A stretch of 55,466 nt of DNA from Actinomadura barringtoniae. GTDB taxonomy: Bacteria > Actinomycetota > Actinomycetes > Streptosporangiales > Streptosporangiaceae. A model generated the notes under the pieces. That model made no database searches and was not told the origin of the DNA. It saw only the letters and a list, made by a program, of their open reading frames with translations. How positions within the stretch are numbered: position 1 is the stretch's first letter; the number at the start of each line of letters is the position of its first letter. Position numbers and translations under genes: made by a program. Positions 42,598 through 51,156 of this stretch are shown piece after piece. The stretch spans positions 1 through 55,466 of the forward strand of contig NZ_JAGEOJ010000042.1 of the NCBI RefSeq assembly GCF_017573505.1, in the 5' to 3' direction.

Positions 42598-43886
42598 TTG
42601 AAGCGCGCCTTGAGAGCGGCGCCGTGCGCGGGCAGGTCCTCGGCCTCGGCGAGCGCGACCACGCGGGCGGTCGCGTCGGCCAATGCGGCCTCGTCGTAGT
42701 CCACGACATGGATGCCGCGCAGGAAGGACTGCACGGACAGGCCCGAGGAGTGGCAGGCGCAGCCGCCGGTCGGCAGCACGTGGTTGGATCCGGCCAGGTA
42801 GTCGCCGAGCGACACCGGCGCGTGCGCGCCGATGAAGATCGCGCCCGCGTTGCGGACGCGGGCGGCCACGGCGTGGGCGTCCGCGGTCTGGATCTCCAGG
42901 TGCTCGGCGGCGTACGCGTCGACGACCTTCAGGCCGTCCTCGACGCCGTCCACCAGGACGACGCCGGACTGGCGGCCGGCCAGGGCCTCGGTGATCCGCT
43001 CGGTGTGCTTGGTCCGCGCCACCTGGGCGGCGAGCTCGGTCTCGACCGCGTCCGCCAGCTCGGTCGAGTCGGTGACCAGCACGGCGGCGGCGAGGGTGTC
43101 GTGCTCGGCCTGGCTGATCAGGTCGGCGGCGACGTGCACCGGGTCGGCGGTGCCGTCGGCCAGGATCGCGATCTCGGTCGGACCGGCCTCGGAGTCGATG
43201 CCGATCACGCCCTTGAGCAGGCGCTTGGCGGCTGCCACCCAGATGTTGCCGGGGCCGGTCACCATGTCGGCGCGCGGGCACTCCTCGGTGCCGTAGGCGA
43301 ACATCGCCACGGCCTGGGCGCCGCCCGCCGCGTACACCTCGTCCACCCCGAGCAGGGCGCACGCGGCCAGGATCGTGGGGTGCGGCAGCCCGCCGAAGTC
43401 CTTCTGGGCCGGCGAGGTGACCGCGAGCGAGCCCACGCCCGCCTCCTGCGCGGGCACGACGTTCATGACCACGCTGGACGGGTAGACGGCCTTGCCGCCG
43501 GGCACGTAGAGGCCCACGCGGCCGACCGGCACCCAGCGCTCGGTGACCGTACCGCCCGGGACGACCTTGGTCGTGGTGTCGACCCGGCGCTGGTCGTGGT
43601 GGACCAGGCGCGTCCGGCGGATCGCCTCCTCCAGCGCGTCCCGTACGGCGGGATCGAGATCGGCGAGGGCCCGCTGGATCTCGGCCGCGGGGACCCGGGT
43701 GCGCTCGAGCTCGACGCCGTCGAAGGCCTGGGTGTATTCCCGTACCGCGGCGTCGCCCCTATGGCGCACGTCCTCGCAGATCGGCCGCACCTTCTCCAGG
43801 GCGGCCTCGACGTCGAGTTCGGCGCGGGGCAGCACGGAGCGCAGGTCGCCCGGGAGCGAGCCGCGCAGGTCGATACGGGAAATCAC
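42579..43886 (-). CDS. hisD: Histidinol dehydrogenase
   Basis: 435-aa zinc enzyme that oxidises histidinol to histidine in two NAD-dependent steps. Signatures: VGRVGLYVPGGKAVYPSSVVMN, AQAVAMFAYGTEECPRADMVTGPGN, GPTEIAILADGTADP, LISQAEHD, AEHLEIQT, and the zinc/substrate region IFIGAHAPVSLGDYLAGSNHVLPTGG. First gene of the his operon (hisDCBH-priA-hisF). A 6+6 inverted repeat (CGTCTC, 43925-43930, with GAGACG, 43938-43943) lies 39 bases upstream in the 78-base spacer. I see no leader peptide or attenuator. Confidence 0.97.
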   Translation of the reverse strand: MISRIDLRGSLPGDLRSVLPRAELDVEAALEKVRPICEDVRHRGDAAVREYTQAFDGVELERTRVPAAEIQRALADLDPAVRDALEEAIRRTRLVHHDQRRVDTTTKVVPGGTVTERWVPVGRVGLYVPGGKAVYPSSVVMNVVPAQEAGVGSLAVTSPAQKDFGGLPHPTILAACALLGVDEVYAAGGAQAVAMFAYGTEECPRADMVTGPGNIWVAAAKRLLKGVIGIDSEAGPTEIAILADGTADPVHVAADLISQAEHDTLAAAVLVTDSTELADAVETELAAQVARTKHTERITEALAGRQSGVVLVDGVEDGLKVVDAYAAEHLEIQTADAHAVAARVRNAGAIFIGAHAPVSLGDYLAGSNHVLPTGGCACHSSGLSVQSFLRGIHVVDYDEAALADATARVVALAEAEDLPAHGAALKARFKWEIPS

Positions 43887-43964
43887 CCGTCCAGTCTACG
43901 GAGAAGCCCCTGTCCCCCGCGCAACGTCTCACTTGCCGAGACGCCACGTCATGATCAAGCCGGA

Positions 43965-44777
43965 TCAGGCCGTGAACTCGCCTTCCAGCACGGTCACGGC
44001 GCGGCCGGTCAAGATCACTCTGTCGCCACGGAGGGTGACGCCGACCGTTCCGCCGCGTTCGGAGGCCTGGAAGCCGGTGAGGACGTCCTTGCCGAGCTCC
44101 TGCCCCCAGTAGGGGCCGAGGGCGCAGTGCGCCGAGCCGGTGACCGGGTCCTCGCCGTCGCCGAGCAGCAGCCCGCCGCCGAAGAAGCGGGACACGAAGT
44201 CGTGCTCCTGGCCGGGATCGGCCTTGGCGGTGACGATCACCCCGCGCGCCTCCACCCCCGACAGGATCGCGTTGTCCGGCTCCAGCTTGCGCACGGCCTC
44301 CTCGTCGGCGACCAGCACGAACAGGTCGTTCTGTGCCGTACGGCCGGTCCAGAACGGCGTCGTGCGCAGGGCCTCCCCCAGGTCGTCCGGCGGCTGGACC
44401 TCGGCCGGCGGGTTGGCGGGGAAGTCCATGACCAGGCCGCCGTCGGCCTCGCGGGTGACGGTCAGCACGCCGCTGCGCAGGGTCTGGAAGCGGATCGGGC
44501 GATCGGCGGGGACCGCGCCCGTGCCGTACAGCGCGTGCGCGCCGGCCAGGGTCGCGTGCCCGCACAGCGCCACCTCGATGACCGGGGTGAACCAGCGGAG
44601 CTCGTAGTCGGCGTCCGGGCCCTCGATCGGGCGGACGAACGCGGTCTCGGAGTGCCTCATCTCGGCCGCGACCCGCTGCATCCAGGCGGGGTCGGCGGGC
44701 CGTTCCAGCAGGCAGACGCCCGCCGGGTTGCCGGCGAACGGGCGATCGGTGAAGGCGTCGACGACCAGCATCTTCAT
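43965..44777 (-). CDS. PhzF-family isomerase/epimerase
   Basis: 270 aa with the PhzF/DapF-like duplicated fold: MLVVDAFTDRPFAGNPAGVCLLE, MRHSETAFVRP (the catalytic Glu position), EVALCGHATLAGAHALYG, and GEDPVTGSAHCALGPYWGQELGK. Members catalyse proton shifts, as PhzF does in phenazine synthesis, but most chromosomal ones have unknown substrates. No phenazine genes are nearby. It precedes hisD on the same strand by 78 bases and follows the 54-aa peptide gene by 101. Confidence 0.9.
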   Translation of the reverse strand: MKMLVVDAFTDRPFAGNPAGVCLLERPADPAWMQRVAAEMRHSETAFVRPIEGPDADYELRWFTPVIEVALCGHATLAGAHALYGTGAVPADRPIRFQTLRSGVLTVTREADGGLVMDFPANPPAEVQPPDDLGEALRTTPFWTGRTAQNDLFVLVADEEAVRKLEPDNAILSGVEARGVIVTAKADPGQEHDFVSRFFGGGLLLGDGEDPVTGSAHCALGPYWGQELGKDVLTGFQASERGGTVGVTLRGDRVILTGRAVTVLEGEFTA

Positions 44778-44878
44778 GACTAAGACGCTAAATCAGCCCC
44801 GTCGGATCAAGAACGGCCAATCCCCCAGAAGTGGCCTTGGAGCGTTCGCGCGAGGGGTGTGCGAAGGGTGTGCGAGGG

Positions 44879-45043
44879 TCAGACTTCGCCGGTCACGCGG
44901 GAGAAGGAGGGCAGTTCCTCGCGCGGGACGGTAGGGGGCTCACCGAAGTGGGCGTCCCAGCGGCGGGGGCAGGCGACGATCCAGCCGAGAACGAAGCCGA
45001 CGGCCAGGCTCGCGGCACTCAAGATGATCAGGTTGAGCCACAT
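44879..45043 (-). CDS. 54-aa single-span membrane protein
   Basis: Short gene with a GGGAG ribosome site 10 bases before ATG 45043. MWLNLIILSAASLAVGFV then LGWIVAC forms one TM helix of about 22 residues, followed by a hydrophilic tail (PRRWDAHFGEPPTVPREE, ending in TGEV). Codon positions show the strong third-position GC of real genes here. I know no function. It lies upstream of the PhzF gene on the same strand. Confidence 0.65.
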   Translation of the reverse strand: MWLNLIILSAASLAVGFVLGWIVACPRRWDAHFGEPPTVPREELPSFSRVTGEV

Positions 45044-45357
45044 TGGGGGTCTCCCATGTCCTGTCCGGGAGGCGCACCTCCCGGGAGTGGCCTGAAACTA
45101 GCGGGATATGCGGCGCGACGTGCGCGGATTCGCCGGGCGACCCCCCGCATCTGACCCGTGGTGACCAGGCGCCCATGCCCCGTTCGGGTGACTCCTACCG
45201 GCCCGTAGCGGCCGATGACGCGGCGATCACCGACGCCTTCAGACTGTGATAAATCCGGCGCAACACGATCGCGGCAAGATCGTTGCAACGGGAAGTACGC
45301 TGGCGCCGAGGGGCGTTCCCCGGACCGCCCCGATCTAGGCATTGTGGGGGGAACACA
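45044..45357. other. Intergenic region upstream of the LON-domain gene
   Basis: 314 bp between divergent genes. A 24-codon frame from ATG 45175 (MPRSGDSYRPV, ending DAFRL) has no ribosome site or known domain, and I do not call it. Around 45258-45284, GCAAC-AC-GATC and GATC-GTTGC form an imperfect inverted repeat, a possible operator. ATAAATC just before it is the most AT-rich spot. GGGGGGA stands 6 bases before the LON-domain GTG. Confidence 0.45.
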
Positions 45358-46020
45358 GTGACCGAGAGGCTCCCACTGTTCCCGTTGGGCACGGTGTTGT
45401 TCCCGGGCTTGGTGCTGCCCTTGCACCTGTTCGAGGAGCGCTACCGGATGCTGGTGCACGACCTGCTGGACCAGCCCGAGCCGCGCCGTTTCGGAGTCGT
45501 GGGCATCGAACTGGGCCATGAGGTGGGCGAAGGCTCGGCCCACCGCCTGGCCGACGTCGGCTGCCTGGCCGAGCTGCACAGCGTGACCCCGCACCGCGAC
45601 GGGCGCTTCGACATCGTCACGGTCGGCGGGCAGCGCTTCAGGGTGAAGGAGACCGATACCTCACGGGCCTATCTGCAGGGTGAGGTCGAGCTCCTGCCGG
45701 AGGAAGAAGGAACTGACACCGGCGCCGTGGCCCAGCGGGTCCGGGTGCTCTTCCAGCTCTACCGGCACCGGCTTGCCGCCGTCGGCGCCGAGGTGGCCGA
45801 GCCCGTCGAGCTGCCCGACGATCCCGTACGGCTCTCGTACCTCATCGCCGCCGCCGTGGTGCTGGACGGGCCCGACAAGCAGCGGCTGCTGGAGGCCGAG
45901 GACGCCGCGCTCCGGCTGGAGTACGAGCAGGAGCTGCTCATGCGGGAGAACCGCCTGCTCCAGGTCATGGCCACCGTGCCCGCCGGCCAATTCCTCGACG
46001 GCTCGTTCACCCCGAACTAG
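45358..46020 (+). CDS. LON substrate-binding-domain protein
   Basis: 220 aa from GTG 45358 (GGGGGGA upstream). It begins at once with the LON N-terminal domain: LPLFPLGTVLFPGLVLPLHLFEERYRMLVHDLL, FGVVGIELGHEVGEG, DVGCLAELHSVTPHRDGRFDIVTVGGQRFRV. There is no ATPase or protease part, the usual stand-alone form in actinobacteria. Thought to bind unfolded protein or be a regulator; its precise role is not known. A 21-bp repeat array starts directly behind its TAG. Confidence 0.9.
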   Translation: MTERLPLFPLGTVLFPGLVLPLHLFEERYRMLVHDLLDQPEPRRFGVVGIELGHEVGEGSAHRLADVGCLAELHSVTPHRDGRFDIVTVGGQRFRVKETDTSRAYLQGEVELLPEEEGTDTGAVAQRVRVLFQLYRHRLAAVGAEVAEPVELPDDPVRLSYLIAAAVVLDGPDKQRLLEAEDAALRLEYEQELLMRENRLLQVMATVPAGQFLDGSFTPN

Positions 46021-46137
46021 CCGGCCGCCGGCGCGACTCGACCCGCCGTCGGCACGAGTCGACTCGCCACCCGCGCGACTCGACCCACCATCGGACCCGC
46101 CAGCGGCGCGAGTCGACCCGCCACCGGCGCGAATCGA
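46021..46137 (+). repeat. 21-bp tandem array directly behind a stop codon
   Basis: About five to six units of 21 bp (CCCGCCACCGGCGCGAATCGA and variants) start at the first base after TAG 46020. In the frame of the preceding gene the DNA stays open for 49 codons to TGA 46168-46170, just before ybaK. Confidence 0.85.
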
Positions 46138-46175
46138 TTGGCGGGGGCGCGGCGGGCTCCGCCAGACTGAGCGCC

Positions 46176-46691
46176 ATGAGCTCAGCGAAGTCCAAGGGCG
46201 CCTCCAAGGGCGGCGGGAAGGGCACCCCGGCGACGGTGGCCGCGACCAAGGCCAAGGTCGAGTACACCCTGCACACCTACGAGGTGGCGCCGGACGGGGA
46301 CCTCTCGTACGGCGAGGCGGCCGCGGCGGCGATCGGCGTACCACCCGAACGGCTCTTCAAGACCCTGCTCGCCGAGGTCGACGGCAGGCTCACCGTCGGC
46401 GTCGTCCCGGTGTCGGGCAGCCTGGACCTGAAGGCGCTGGCGGCGGCGTCGGGCGGCAAGAAGGCCCAGCTGGCCGACCCGCAGGACGCCGAGCGCGCCA
46501 CCGGCTACGTCGTGGGCGGGATCAGCCCGCTCGGGCAGCGCAAGCGGCTGCCGACCGTGATCGACGAGTCGGCGTCAGGGTTCCCGACGGTGTACGTCTC
46601 CGCCGGTCGGCGCGGCCTGCAGATCGAGCTGGCCCCCGCCGATCTGGCCCGCCTCACCGGGGCCAGGCTGGCCGGCATCGCGCGCGGGTAG
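46176..46691 (+). CDS. ybaK: Cys-tRNA(Pro)/Cys-tRNA(Cys) deacylase, YbaK family
   Basis: 171-aa editing-domain protein that hydrolyses Cys mischarged on tRNA(Pro). Lys/Gly-rich N-terminus, then TLHTYEVAPDGDLSYGEAAAAAIGVPPERLFKTLLAEVDG with the conserved Lys of FKTL, LDLKALAAASGGKKAQLADPQDAERATGYVVGGISPLGQRKRLPTVID and the GLQIELAPADL end. The C-terminal 117 bases overlap the end of a gene on the other strand. Confidence 0.95.
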   Translation: MSSAKSKGASKGGGKGTPATVAATKAKVEYTLHTYEVAPDGDLSYGEAAAAAIGVPPERLFKTLLAEVDGRLTVGVVPVSGSLDLKALAAASGGKKAQLADPQDAERATGYVVGGISPLGQRKRLPTVIDESASGFPTVYVSAGRRGLQIELAPADLARLTGARLAGIARG

Positions 46692-47177
46692 CCGCTTCAC
46701 GATCAGCTCCAGGACCGCGTAAACCCCCACGGCCAGCAGCGGCCAGAACACCAGCACGCCCTTGGCGCGCAGGTCCGCCACGCCGGTGACGGTCTCGCCG
46801 TCCTTGGCGTGCTTCACGGTGGCCTGGAAGTCGCTCAGCCCGATGTGGTGCCCGACCTTCCAGGCGAGCAGGGACGCCGCGACGCCGCCGACCACGAGGC
46901 CGAGGATGAGCGGGATGTCGTTCCGCCGCCCGCCGGCCAGGTAGGCGACCACTCCGCACAGCAGGCCGGCCACCGCGGTGATCAGGGCGAACCGCCCGTC
47001 GATCCCGATCGGGCCCTGCCCCTCGGGGTCGGCCAGCAGCGGTTTGCCCTGCAGGACCACGTATTTCACGTCCGGGCTCACGGCGGACCAGAGCCACCCG
47101 GCGAGCGGTCCGAGGACCGCCACGACCACCGCGGTCACGGCCCAGGTACGCAAGGCCTTCCCGGCCGGTCCCCCCAC
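46575..47177 (-). CDS. DUF2567-type membrane protein
   Basis: 200 aa from GTG 47177. Four TM segments: LRTWAVTAVVVAVLGPLAGWLW, ALITAVAGLLCGVVAYLAG, IPLILGLVVGGVAASLLAWKVG, VLVFWPLLAVGVYAVLELIV. The ADPEGQGPIGIDGRFAL block between TM1 and TM2 matches actinobacterial DUF2567. The last 45 residues (RDAGQPGPGEAGQIGGG and on) are encoded by DNA that also codes for YbaK on the plus strand; a stop near 46700 was probably lost, extending the frame. Function unknown. Confidence 0.75.
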   Translation of the reverse strand: MGGPAGKALRTWAVTAVVVAVLGPLAGWLWSAVSPDVKYVVLQGKPLLADPEGQGPIGIDGRFALITAVAGLLCGVVAYLAGGRRNDIPLILGLVVGGVAASLLAWKVGHHIGLSDFQATVKHAKDGETVTGVADLRAKGVLVFWPLLAVGVYAVLELIVKRLPARDAGQPGPGEAGQIGGGQLDLQAAPTGGDVHRREP

Positions 47178-47317
47178 CTCGTACGCTCCCTTGTGAAAGT
47201 AGTGCTGTGAAAGTCGTCCGCGATCCGTCCCCGATACGAGAAGCCTAGCCCTCCCTGTTCAACTGATCGACTACTGCCCGGTGTCCGATTCCCGGCCTCG
47301 CATGGCCCGATTCCTGA

Positions 47318-47323
47318 GATAAT
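47318..47323 (+). promoter_or_regulatory. -10 element of a leaderless promoter
   Basis: GATAAT (47318-47323) lies 10 bases before ATG 47333, so transcription should start at or within a few bases of the ATG. No Shine-Dalgarno is present, which fits leaderless translation, common in actinobacteria. A clear -35 box is not seen. Confidence 0.55.
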
Positions 47324-47332
47324 GTGCCCGAC

Positions 47333-48031
47333 ATGTCCGGATTCAGTTCAGCGTTCGAGCGCCTCGGCGCGGCCCTCGCAGCCGTCGTCCTGCAGCAGCA
47401 GGAGACGCTTGCCGAGTTCCTGCCGCGTGAGGACTGGAGTGCTGACCTGACCGCGCGCACCTACTCCAGCGGCGGCGTGACGGTCCGGGTGTCCCTTCTC
47501 GGCAGCTACGCGGCCCGCGAGCGCACCTGGCTCTGGGGCTGGGCCAACCCGCAGTTCGGCGACGATCACCCCGCGGTGGCCCCGACGCTGGCGATCCGCG
47601 CCCTCGGCGAGCGCCTGGAGATCCCCGAGTTCGTCACCCCCGAGGTCGACCTCGGCTGGTACCAGGGCCCGGCCGGGCACGGCGGCGAGCTGATCGCGAT
47701 GGCCGCCGGCGGCGTGCTCGGCGGTGGCGGCTACATCGGCGCCGGCTACGACGGCGGCTCGGCCTACCTGCACGTGGACGACCCGCAGGCGCCACCGGCG
47801 ACCTGGGATCCGGTTCCGGTCCCCCGCCTGGTGATGAACGGTGTGAGCCTGTTCCCCCGCGACCCGCGCCTCACTTTGGCCCGCCTCCTCAGCCACCACC
47901 GCGTCCCCTACCGGGAGACCGACGGCATGACCGAGGTCCGCCTCCCCGGCGGCGGCACCGCCCGTGCCCACTTCGACGGCCTGGGCCGCTTCACCGACTG
48001 GCAGGCCGAGCTCAGCCCCGCCGGCCTCTGA
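47333..48031 (+). CDS. DUF6882-like hypothetical protein
   Basis: 232 aa, soluble. Seen: FERLGAALAAVVLQQQETLAEFLPREDWSADL, VSLLGSYAARERTWLWGWANPQFGDDHP (a Trp-rich WLWGWANP block typical of DUF6882-type proteins), and LIAMAAGGVLGGGGYIGAGYDGGSAYLHV. The C-terminal segment from about 165 may be a separate small domain. I prefer ATG 47333, because the -10 box fits it; GTG 47324 is in frame but within the promoter. Function unknown. Confidence 0.75.
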   Translation: MSGFSSAFERLGAALAAVVLQQQETLAEFLPREDWSADLTARTYSSGGVTVRVSLLGSYAARERTWLWGWANPQFGDDHPAVAPTLAIRALGERLEIPEFVTPEVDLGWYQGPAGHGGELIAMAAGGVLGGGGYIGAGYDGGSAYLHVDDPQAPPATWDPVPVPRLVMNGVSLFPRDPRLTLARLLSHHRVPYRETDGMTEVRLPGGGTARAHFDGLGRFTDWQAELSPAGL

Positions 48032-48050
48032 GCCCCGCGAGCCTCTGATG

Positions 48051-48068
48051 TATGACCTGAGGGTCATA
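48051..48068. terminator. Short inverted repeat between convergent genes
   Basis: TATGACC (48051-48057) and GGTCATA (48062-48068) around TGAG form a 7-bp stem, 19 bases after one stop and 6 bases before the opposite one. Weak as a terminator, but the position fits. Confidence 0.4.
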
Positions 48069-48074
48069 GTTCAA

Positions 48075-48932
48075 TCACTCAGTCCCGCCGCCACCGAGCC
48101 CTGCCGCGATGGCCCGTCCGGTCGCCTCGTCGGTGAGGTAGGACCGCATGTCGTTGGCCTTGGCGCCGCCGGTGTCCAGGCGGATCTGCGTGATGCGGTC
48201 GCTGAAGAACGGCCTGACGTCCTCCACGACGGCGATCACGTCACCGGCGTCGGTGACGTTCGTCCAGGACTCGACCGAGCCCGGCCACCGCGCCTTCGGG
48301 GCGGGCGGGGGCCGCAGCCGGTTGTAGACGATGTGCCGCAGGGCGAGCGGTGAGCCCAGCGTCACCAGGGTCTCGACCGGCCACTCCGGGTGGGCGCACA
48401 GGCTCTCGTACGCGACCACCGAGCCGAACGAGTGCGCCACGATGACCCGGGTGTCCTCGTTCACCGCCCCGGCCAGCGCCGCGCGGGCGGCCGAGCGCAC
48501 GTCGTCGTCGGTGAAGTAGCGCCGGACCTGCTTCAGGAACGAGATGAAGGCCTGTTCGCCGACGCCGCTCCAGAACGCGGACATGGTGAGCGCGTACAGC
48601 GCCCGCTGCACCCACGCGGGGCTCCGGAAGAGCGTCTCGGCCTCGGGAGCGACCACCTTCTCGTCGACGTCCGCCGCTCGCTCCCACAGAGCCCTCAGCA
48701 GGTCCTGCTCGAAGCCCGGCTCCACGTCGTCGGCGTCGTAGTACGGCTGCGGCGAGAGCATCTCGTCCTTCGGGCGGAAGGTCTTGCCGTAGCTCACGAC
48801 GACGACGTCCTCCGGACCGATGCCGACACCGGCGCGGGCCAGGCCCTGCCTGAGCGGGGTGAACAGCGTCCGATGCAGCGAGAGATCGCCTTCGAGCCGT
48901 TTGGCGACGCCGGGCACCATCACGATCGACAT
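48075..48932 (-). CDS. Alpha/beta-hydrolase fold protein
   Basis: 285 aa. MSIVMVPGVAKR opens the fold, and the nucleophile elbow is VIVAHSFGSVVAYE with Ser168. A helical lid region (about 70-150) precedes it. Later VTLGSPLALRHIVYNRL, DAGDVIAVVEDV (acid candidate) and LDTGGAKANDMRSYLTDEATGRAIAAGL. In similar bacterial proteins a His stands just before the D-x-x-x-Y-L of the last motif; here Asn takes its place, so the triad may be incomplete. I cannot assign a substrate; lipase/esterase-like. Confidence 0.78.
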   Translation of the reverse strand: MSIVMVPGVAKRLEGDLSLHRTLFTPLRQGLARAGVGIGPEDVVVVSYGKTFRPKDEMLSPQPYYDADDVEPGFEQDLLRALWERAADVDEKVVAPEAETLFRSPAWVQRALYALTMSAFWSGVGEQAFISFLKQVRRYFTDDDVRSAARAALAGAVNEDTRVIVAHSFGSVVAYESLCAHPEWPVETLVTLGSPLALRHIVYNRLRPPPAPKARWPGSVESWTNVTDAGDVIAVVEDVRPFFSDRITQIRLDTGGAKANDMRSYLTDEATGRAIAAGLGGGGTE

Positions 48933-49100
48933 CAGCCCGCCTTCGCCCCAAAAGCCGACAAATCCAAGGGCAACACTCTGGCCGGTGACCGTACCCTCAC
49001 TCAACGAGGTGGCCGACAGTTGCCAGGGCGGCGTCCGAACCCGGACGGGGGTCCTCGCGTGATTCCGGCGAGAAGTCTCCGACGTCCGAAGGAACACCTG

Positions 49101-50216
49101 ATGCGAACGACCCTGATCGGCACCACGGCCCTCGCGGCGGCGCTCGTTCTCGCCGCCCCGGCACTCGGTTCCACCGCGCCGGCGCAGGCCGCCGGCACCT
49201 GGACGGCCTCCACCGCGACCGGCGTGAGCGGCCCGGTGAGCGCGTTCAGTGACGGCGACGCGTGGGCCCTGGGCAACCCCGGCTTCGCGCACTGGAACGG
49301 CACCACATGGCAGCAGGTCCCCGCGCCCGCCGATCGCGGCATAGTGCTGGCGATCGGCGACGGCGGCCCGTCCAACGCGTGGGCCGTCGGCAAGGTGACC
49401 AGTGGCTACCACGTCTCCAGCCCGCAGATCGAACGATGGAACGGAACCTCCTGGGCCGCCTCGCCGAGCCCGGCGATCTCCGGCCGCAACGCGGCGCTGA
49501 GCGGTGTCGCGACCGTCAGCGCGTCCAACGCCTGGGCGGTCGGCACCGACGGCAGCCAGTCCCTTGTCGAGCACTGGGACGGAACGGCCTGGACCCGTGT
49601 CTCGGTCCCCTCCCCCACCACGATGCGCACCAAGCTGTCGGCGGTCACGGCACGTTCGGCGACCGACGTCTGGGCCGTCGGCACGTTCGCCAACACCGCG
49701 CCCGCCCCCGACTCGCTCTACGCGCTCCACTACGACGGCACCGCCTGGCGGGTGGTGACCATGGCTCAGACCGACAGCCAGACCAACAGCAACCAGCCGG
49801 TGGCGGCCTCGATCGCAGCGGTCGGAGCGAACGACGTGTGGATGGTCGGCGACCGGAGCAACTTCGGCACCGGGCTCACGCTGACCGAGCACTGGGACGG
49901 CACCAAGTGGTCGATCGTCCCCAGCCCCTACGACCACCTCCCGAACACCCCGAACTCCATCACGAGCGGTGAGCTGAACACCGTCACGGCCCGCGGCCCG
50001 AACGAGGTCTGGGCGGGCGGGTTCTTCTTCACGTTCACCGACGGCGACCCCGCGGGGGTCTACCACGCCCTTCTCCTGCGCTGGAACGGCACGAGCTGGA
50101 CGCAGGACACCGCACCCACCACCGGCGACTACAACGTCATCCAGGGAATCTCTGCGAGCCCGCACGCCATCTGGGCCACCAACGCGGGCACTCCGAGCCT
50201 GCTCACCCACCCGTAG
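49101..50216 (+). CDS. Secreted beta-propeller-like repeat protein
   Basis: 371 aa. Signal peptide 1-31 (TTLIGTTALAAALVLAAPALGSTAPAQAA). The mature part consists of repeats of about 50 aa, each with a WNGTSW/WDGTAW-type turn and an NAWAVG/DVWAVG/EVWAGG strand, the pattern of Trp-rich secreted propellers of Streptomyces and Actinomadura. GAAGGA stands 8 bases before ATG 49101. It diverges from the hydrolase at 48932. Function unknown; no anchor seen. Confidence 0.82.
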   Translation: MRTTLIGTTALAAALVLAAPALGSTAPAQAAGTWTASTATGVSGPVSAFSDGDAWALGNPGFAHWNGTTWQQVPAPADRGIVLAIGDGGPSNAWAVGKVTSGYHVSSPQIERWNGTSWAASPSPAISGRNAALSGVATVSASNAWAVGTDGSQSLVEHWDGTAWTRVSVPSPTTMRTKLSAVTARSATDVWAVGTFANTAPAPDSLYALHYDGTAWRVVTMAQTDSQTNSNQPVAASIAAVGANDVWMVGDRSNFGTGLTLTEHWDGTKWSIVPSPYDHLPNTPNSITSGELNTVTARGPNEVWAGGFFFTFTDGDPAGVYHALLLRWNGTSWTQDTAPTTGDYNVIQGISASPHAIWATNAGTPSLLTHP

Positions 50217-50262
50217 TACCTACTGATTCGGCACGAACCCTCACCTCAGTAACGTGACCTGC

Positions 50263-51156
50263 ATGAACCTCGAATTCGGTGTGCAGCTCGCCCCGTCGGT
50301 CACGCAGCTGGGAACGGTCGTCGACCTGGCGCGGATCGCCGACCGCGAGGGCCTGGACCTGCTGGGCGTCCAGGATCACCCGTACGCCGCCGAGCTCGCC
50401 GACACCTTCGCCGTCCTGACGACGGTGCTGGCGCGGACCGAGCGGCTGCGGGTGTTCCCGGACGTCGCCAGCCTCCCGCTGCGCGGCCCGGCCATGATCG
50501 GCAAGCAGGCCGCGACCCTCGACCTCCTCAGTGGCGGCCGCTTCGAACTCGCCCTCGGCGCCGGCGCGTACTGGCCCGCCATCCAGGCGATGGGCGGCCC
50601 CACCCGTACCAACCCCGAGGCGCTCCAAGCCCTCGAGGAGGCCACCGAGATCATCCGCGCCATGTGGCGCCCCGGCGAACGCGTCAAGGTCGAGGGCGAG
50701 CACTACACGGTCAAGGGCGTCCACGCGGGCCCCGCGCCCGCCCACCCGATCGAGATCTGGTTCGGCAGCGTCGGCCCCCGCGCGAACGCCCTGACAGGCC
50801 GCATCGCCGACGGCTGGGCCGCCCCCATCCCCCACTACCTCCCGTACGAGAAGTGGCGCGCCCAACAGGACGTCATCTCCTCAGCCGCCATCGACGCAGG
50901 CCGCGACCCGTCGACCATCCGCCGCATGGCCCAGCTGGTCGGCGACATCACCGACACCCCGGCCCCCGTGACCCTCGAAGGCGAGACCCCCATCCGCACC
51001 GACGCCGCAGCCTGGGCCCAGATCCTGGCCACCCTCACCACCGAGACAGGCTTCGACACCTTCGTCTACTGGCCCGAAAACCCCACCGAACTCCAGCTCC
51101 GCCGCTGGATCAACGACGTAGTCCCCGCCGCCCGAGCCCTCCTGGCCGAGGGCTAA
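50263..51156 (+). CDS. LLM-class (probably F420-dependent) oxidoreductase
   Basis: 297-aa TIM-barrel luciferase-like protein: NLEFGVQLAPSVTQLGTVVDLARIADREGLDLLGVQDHPY, ARTERLRVFPDVASLPLRGPAMIGKQAATLDLLSGGRFELALGAGAYW, EEATEIIRAMW, IWFGSVGPRANALTGRIADGW. The RGPAMIGKQAATLDLLSGGRFELALGAG region is typical of F420-using members. TAACGT at 50250-50255 sits 7 bases before ATG 50263, so this gene too may be leaderless; GTG 50254 is an in-frame alternative. Substrate unknown. Its stop overlaps that of the convergent STAND gene by 4 bases. Confidence 0.92.
   Translation: MNLEFGVQLAPSVTQLGTVVDLARIADREGLDLLGVQDHPYAAELADTFAVLTTVLARTERLRVFPDVASLPLRGPAMIGKQAATLDLLSGGRFELALGAGAYWPAIQAMGGPTRTNPEALQALEEATEIIRAMWRPGERVKVEGEHYTVKGVHAGPAPAHPIEIWFGSVGPRANALTGRIADGWAAPIPHYLPYEKWRAQQDVISSAAIDAGRDPSTIRRMAQLVGDITDTPAPVTLEGETPIRTDAAAWAQILATLTTETGFDTFVYWPENPTELQLRRWINDVVPAARALLAEG

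Noticed and set aside
43887..43964. Histidine attenuator or T-box before hisD
   Set aside because: No run of His codons and no T-box consensus; only a 6-bp inverted repeat.
45175..45249. 24-codon frame (MPRSGDSYRPV...) upstream of the LON-domain gene
   Set aside because: No ribosome site, no known domain, and too short to judge; could be a leader peptide but nothing supports it.
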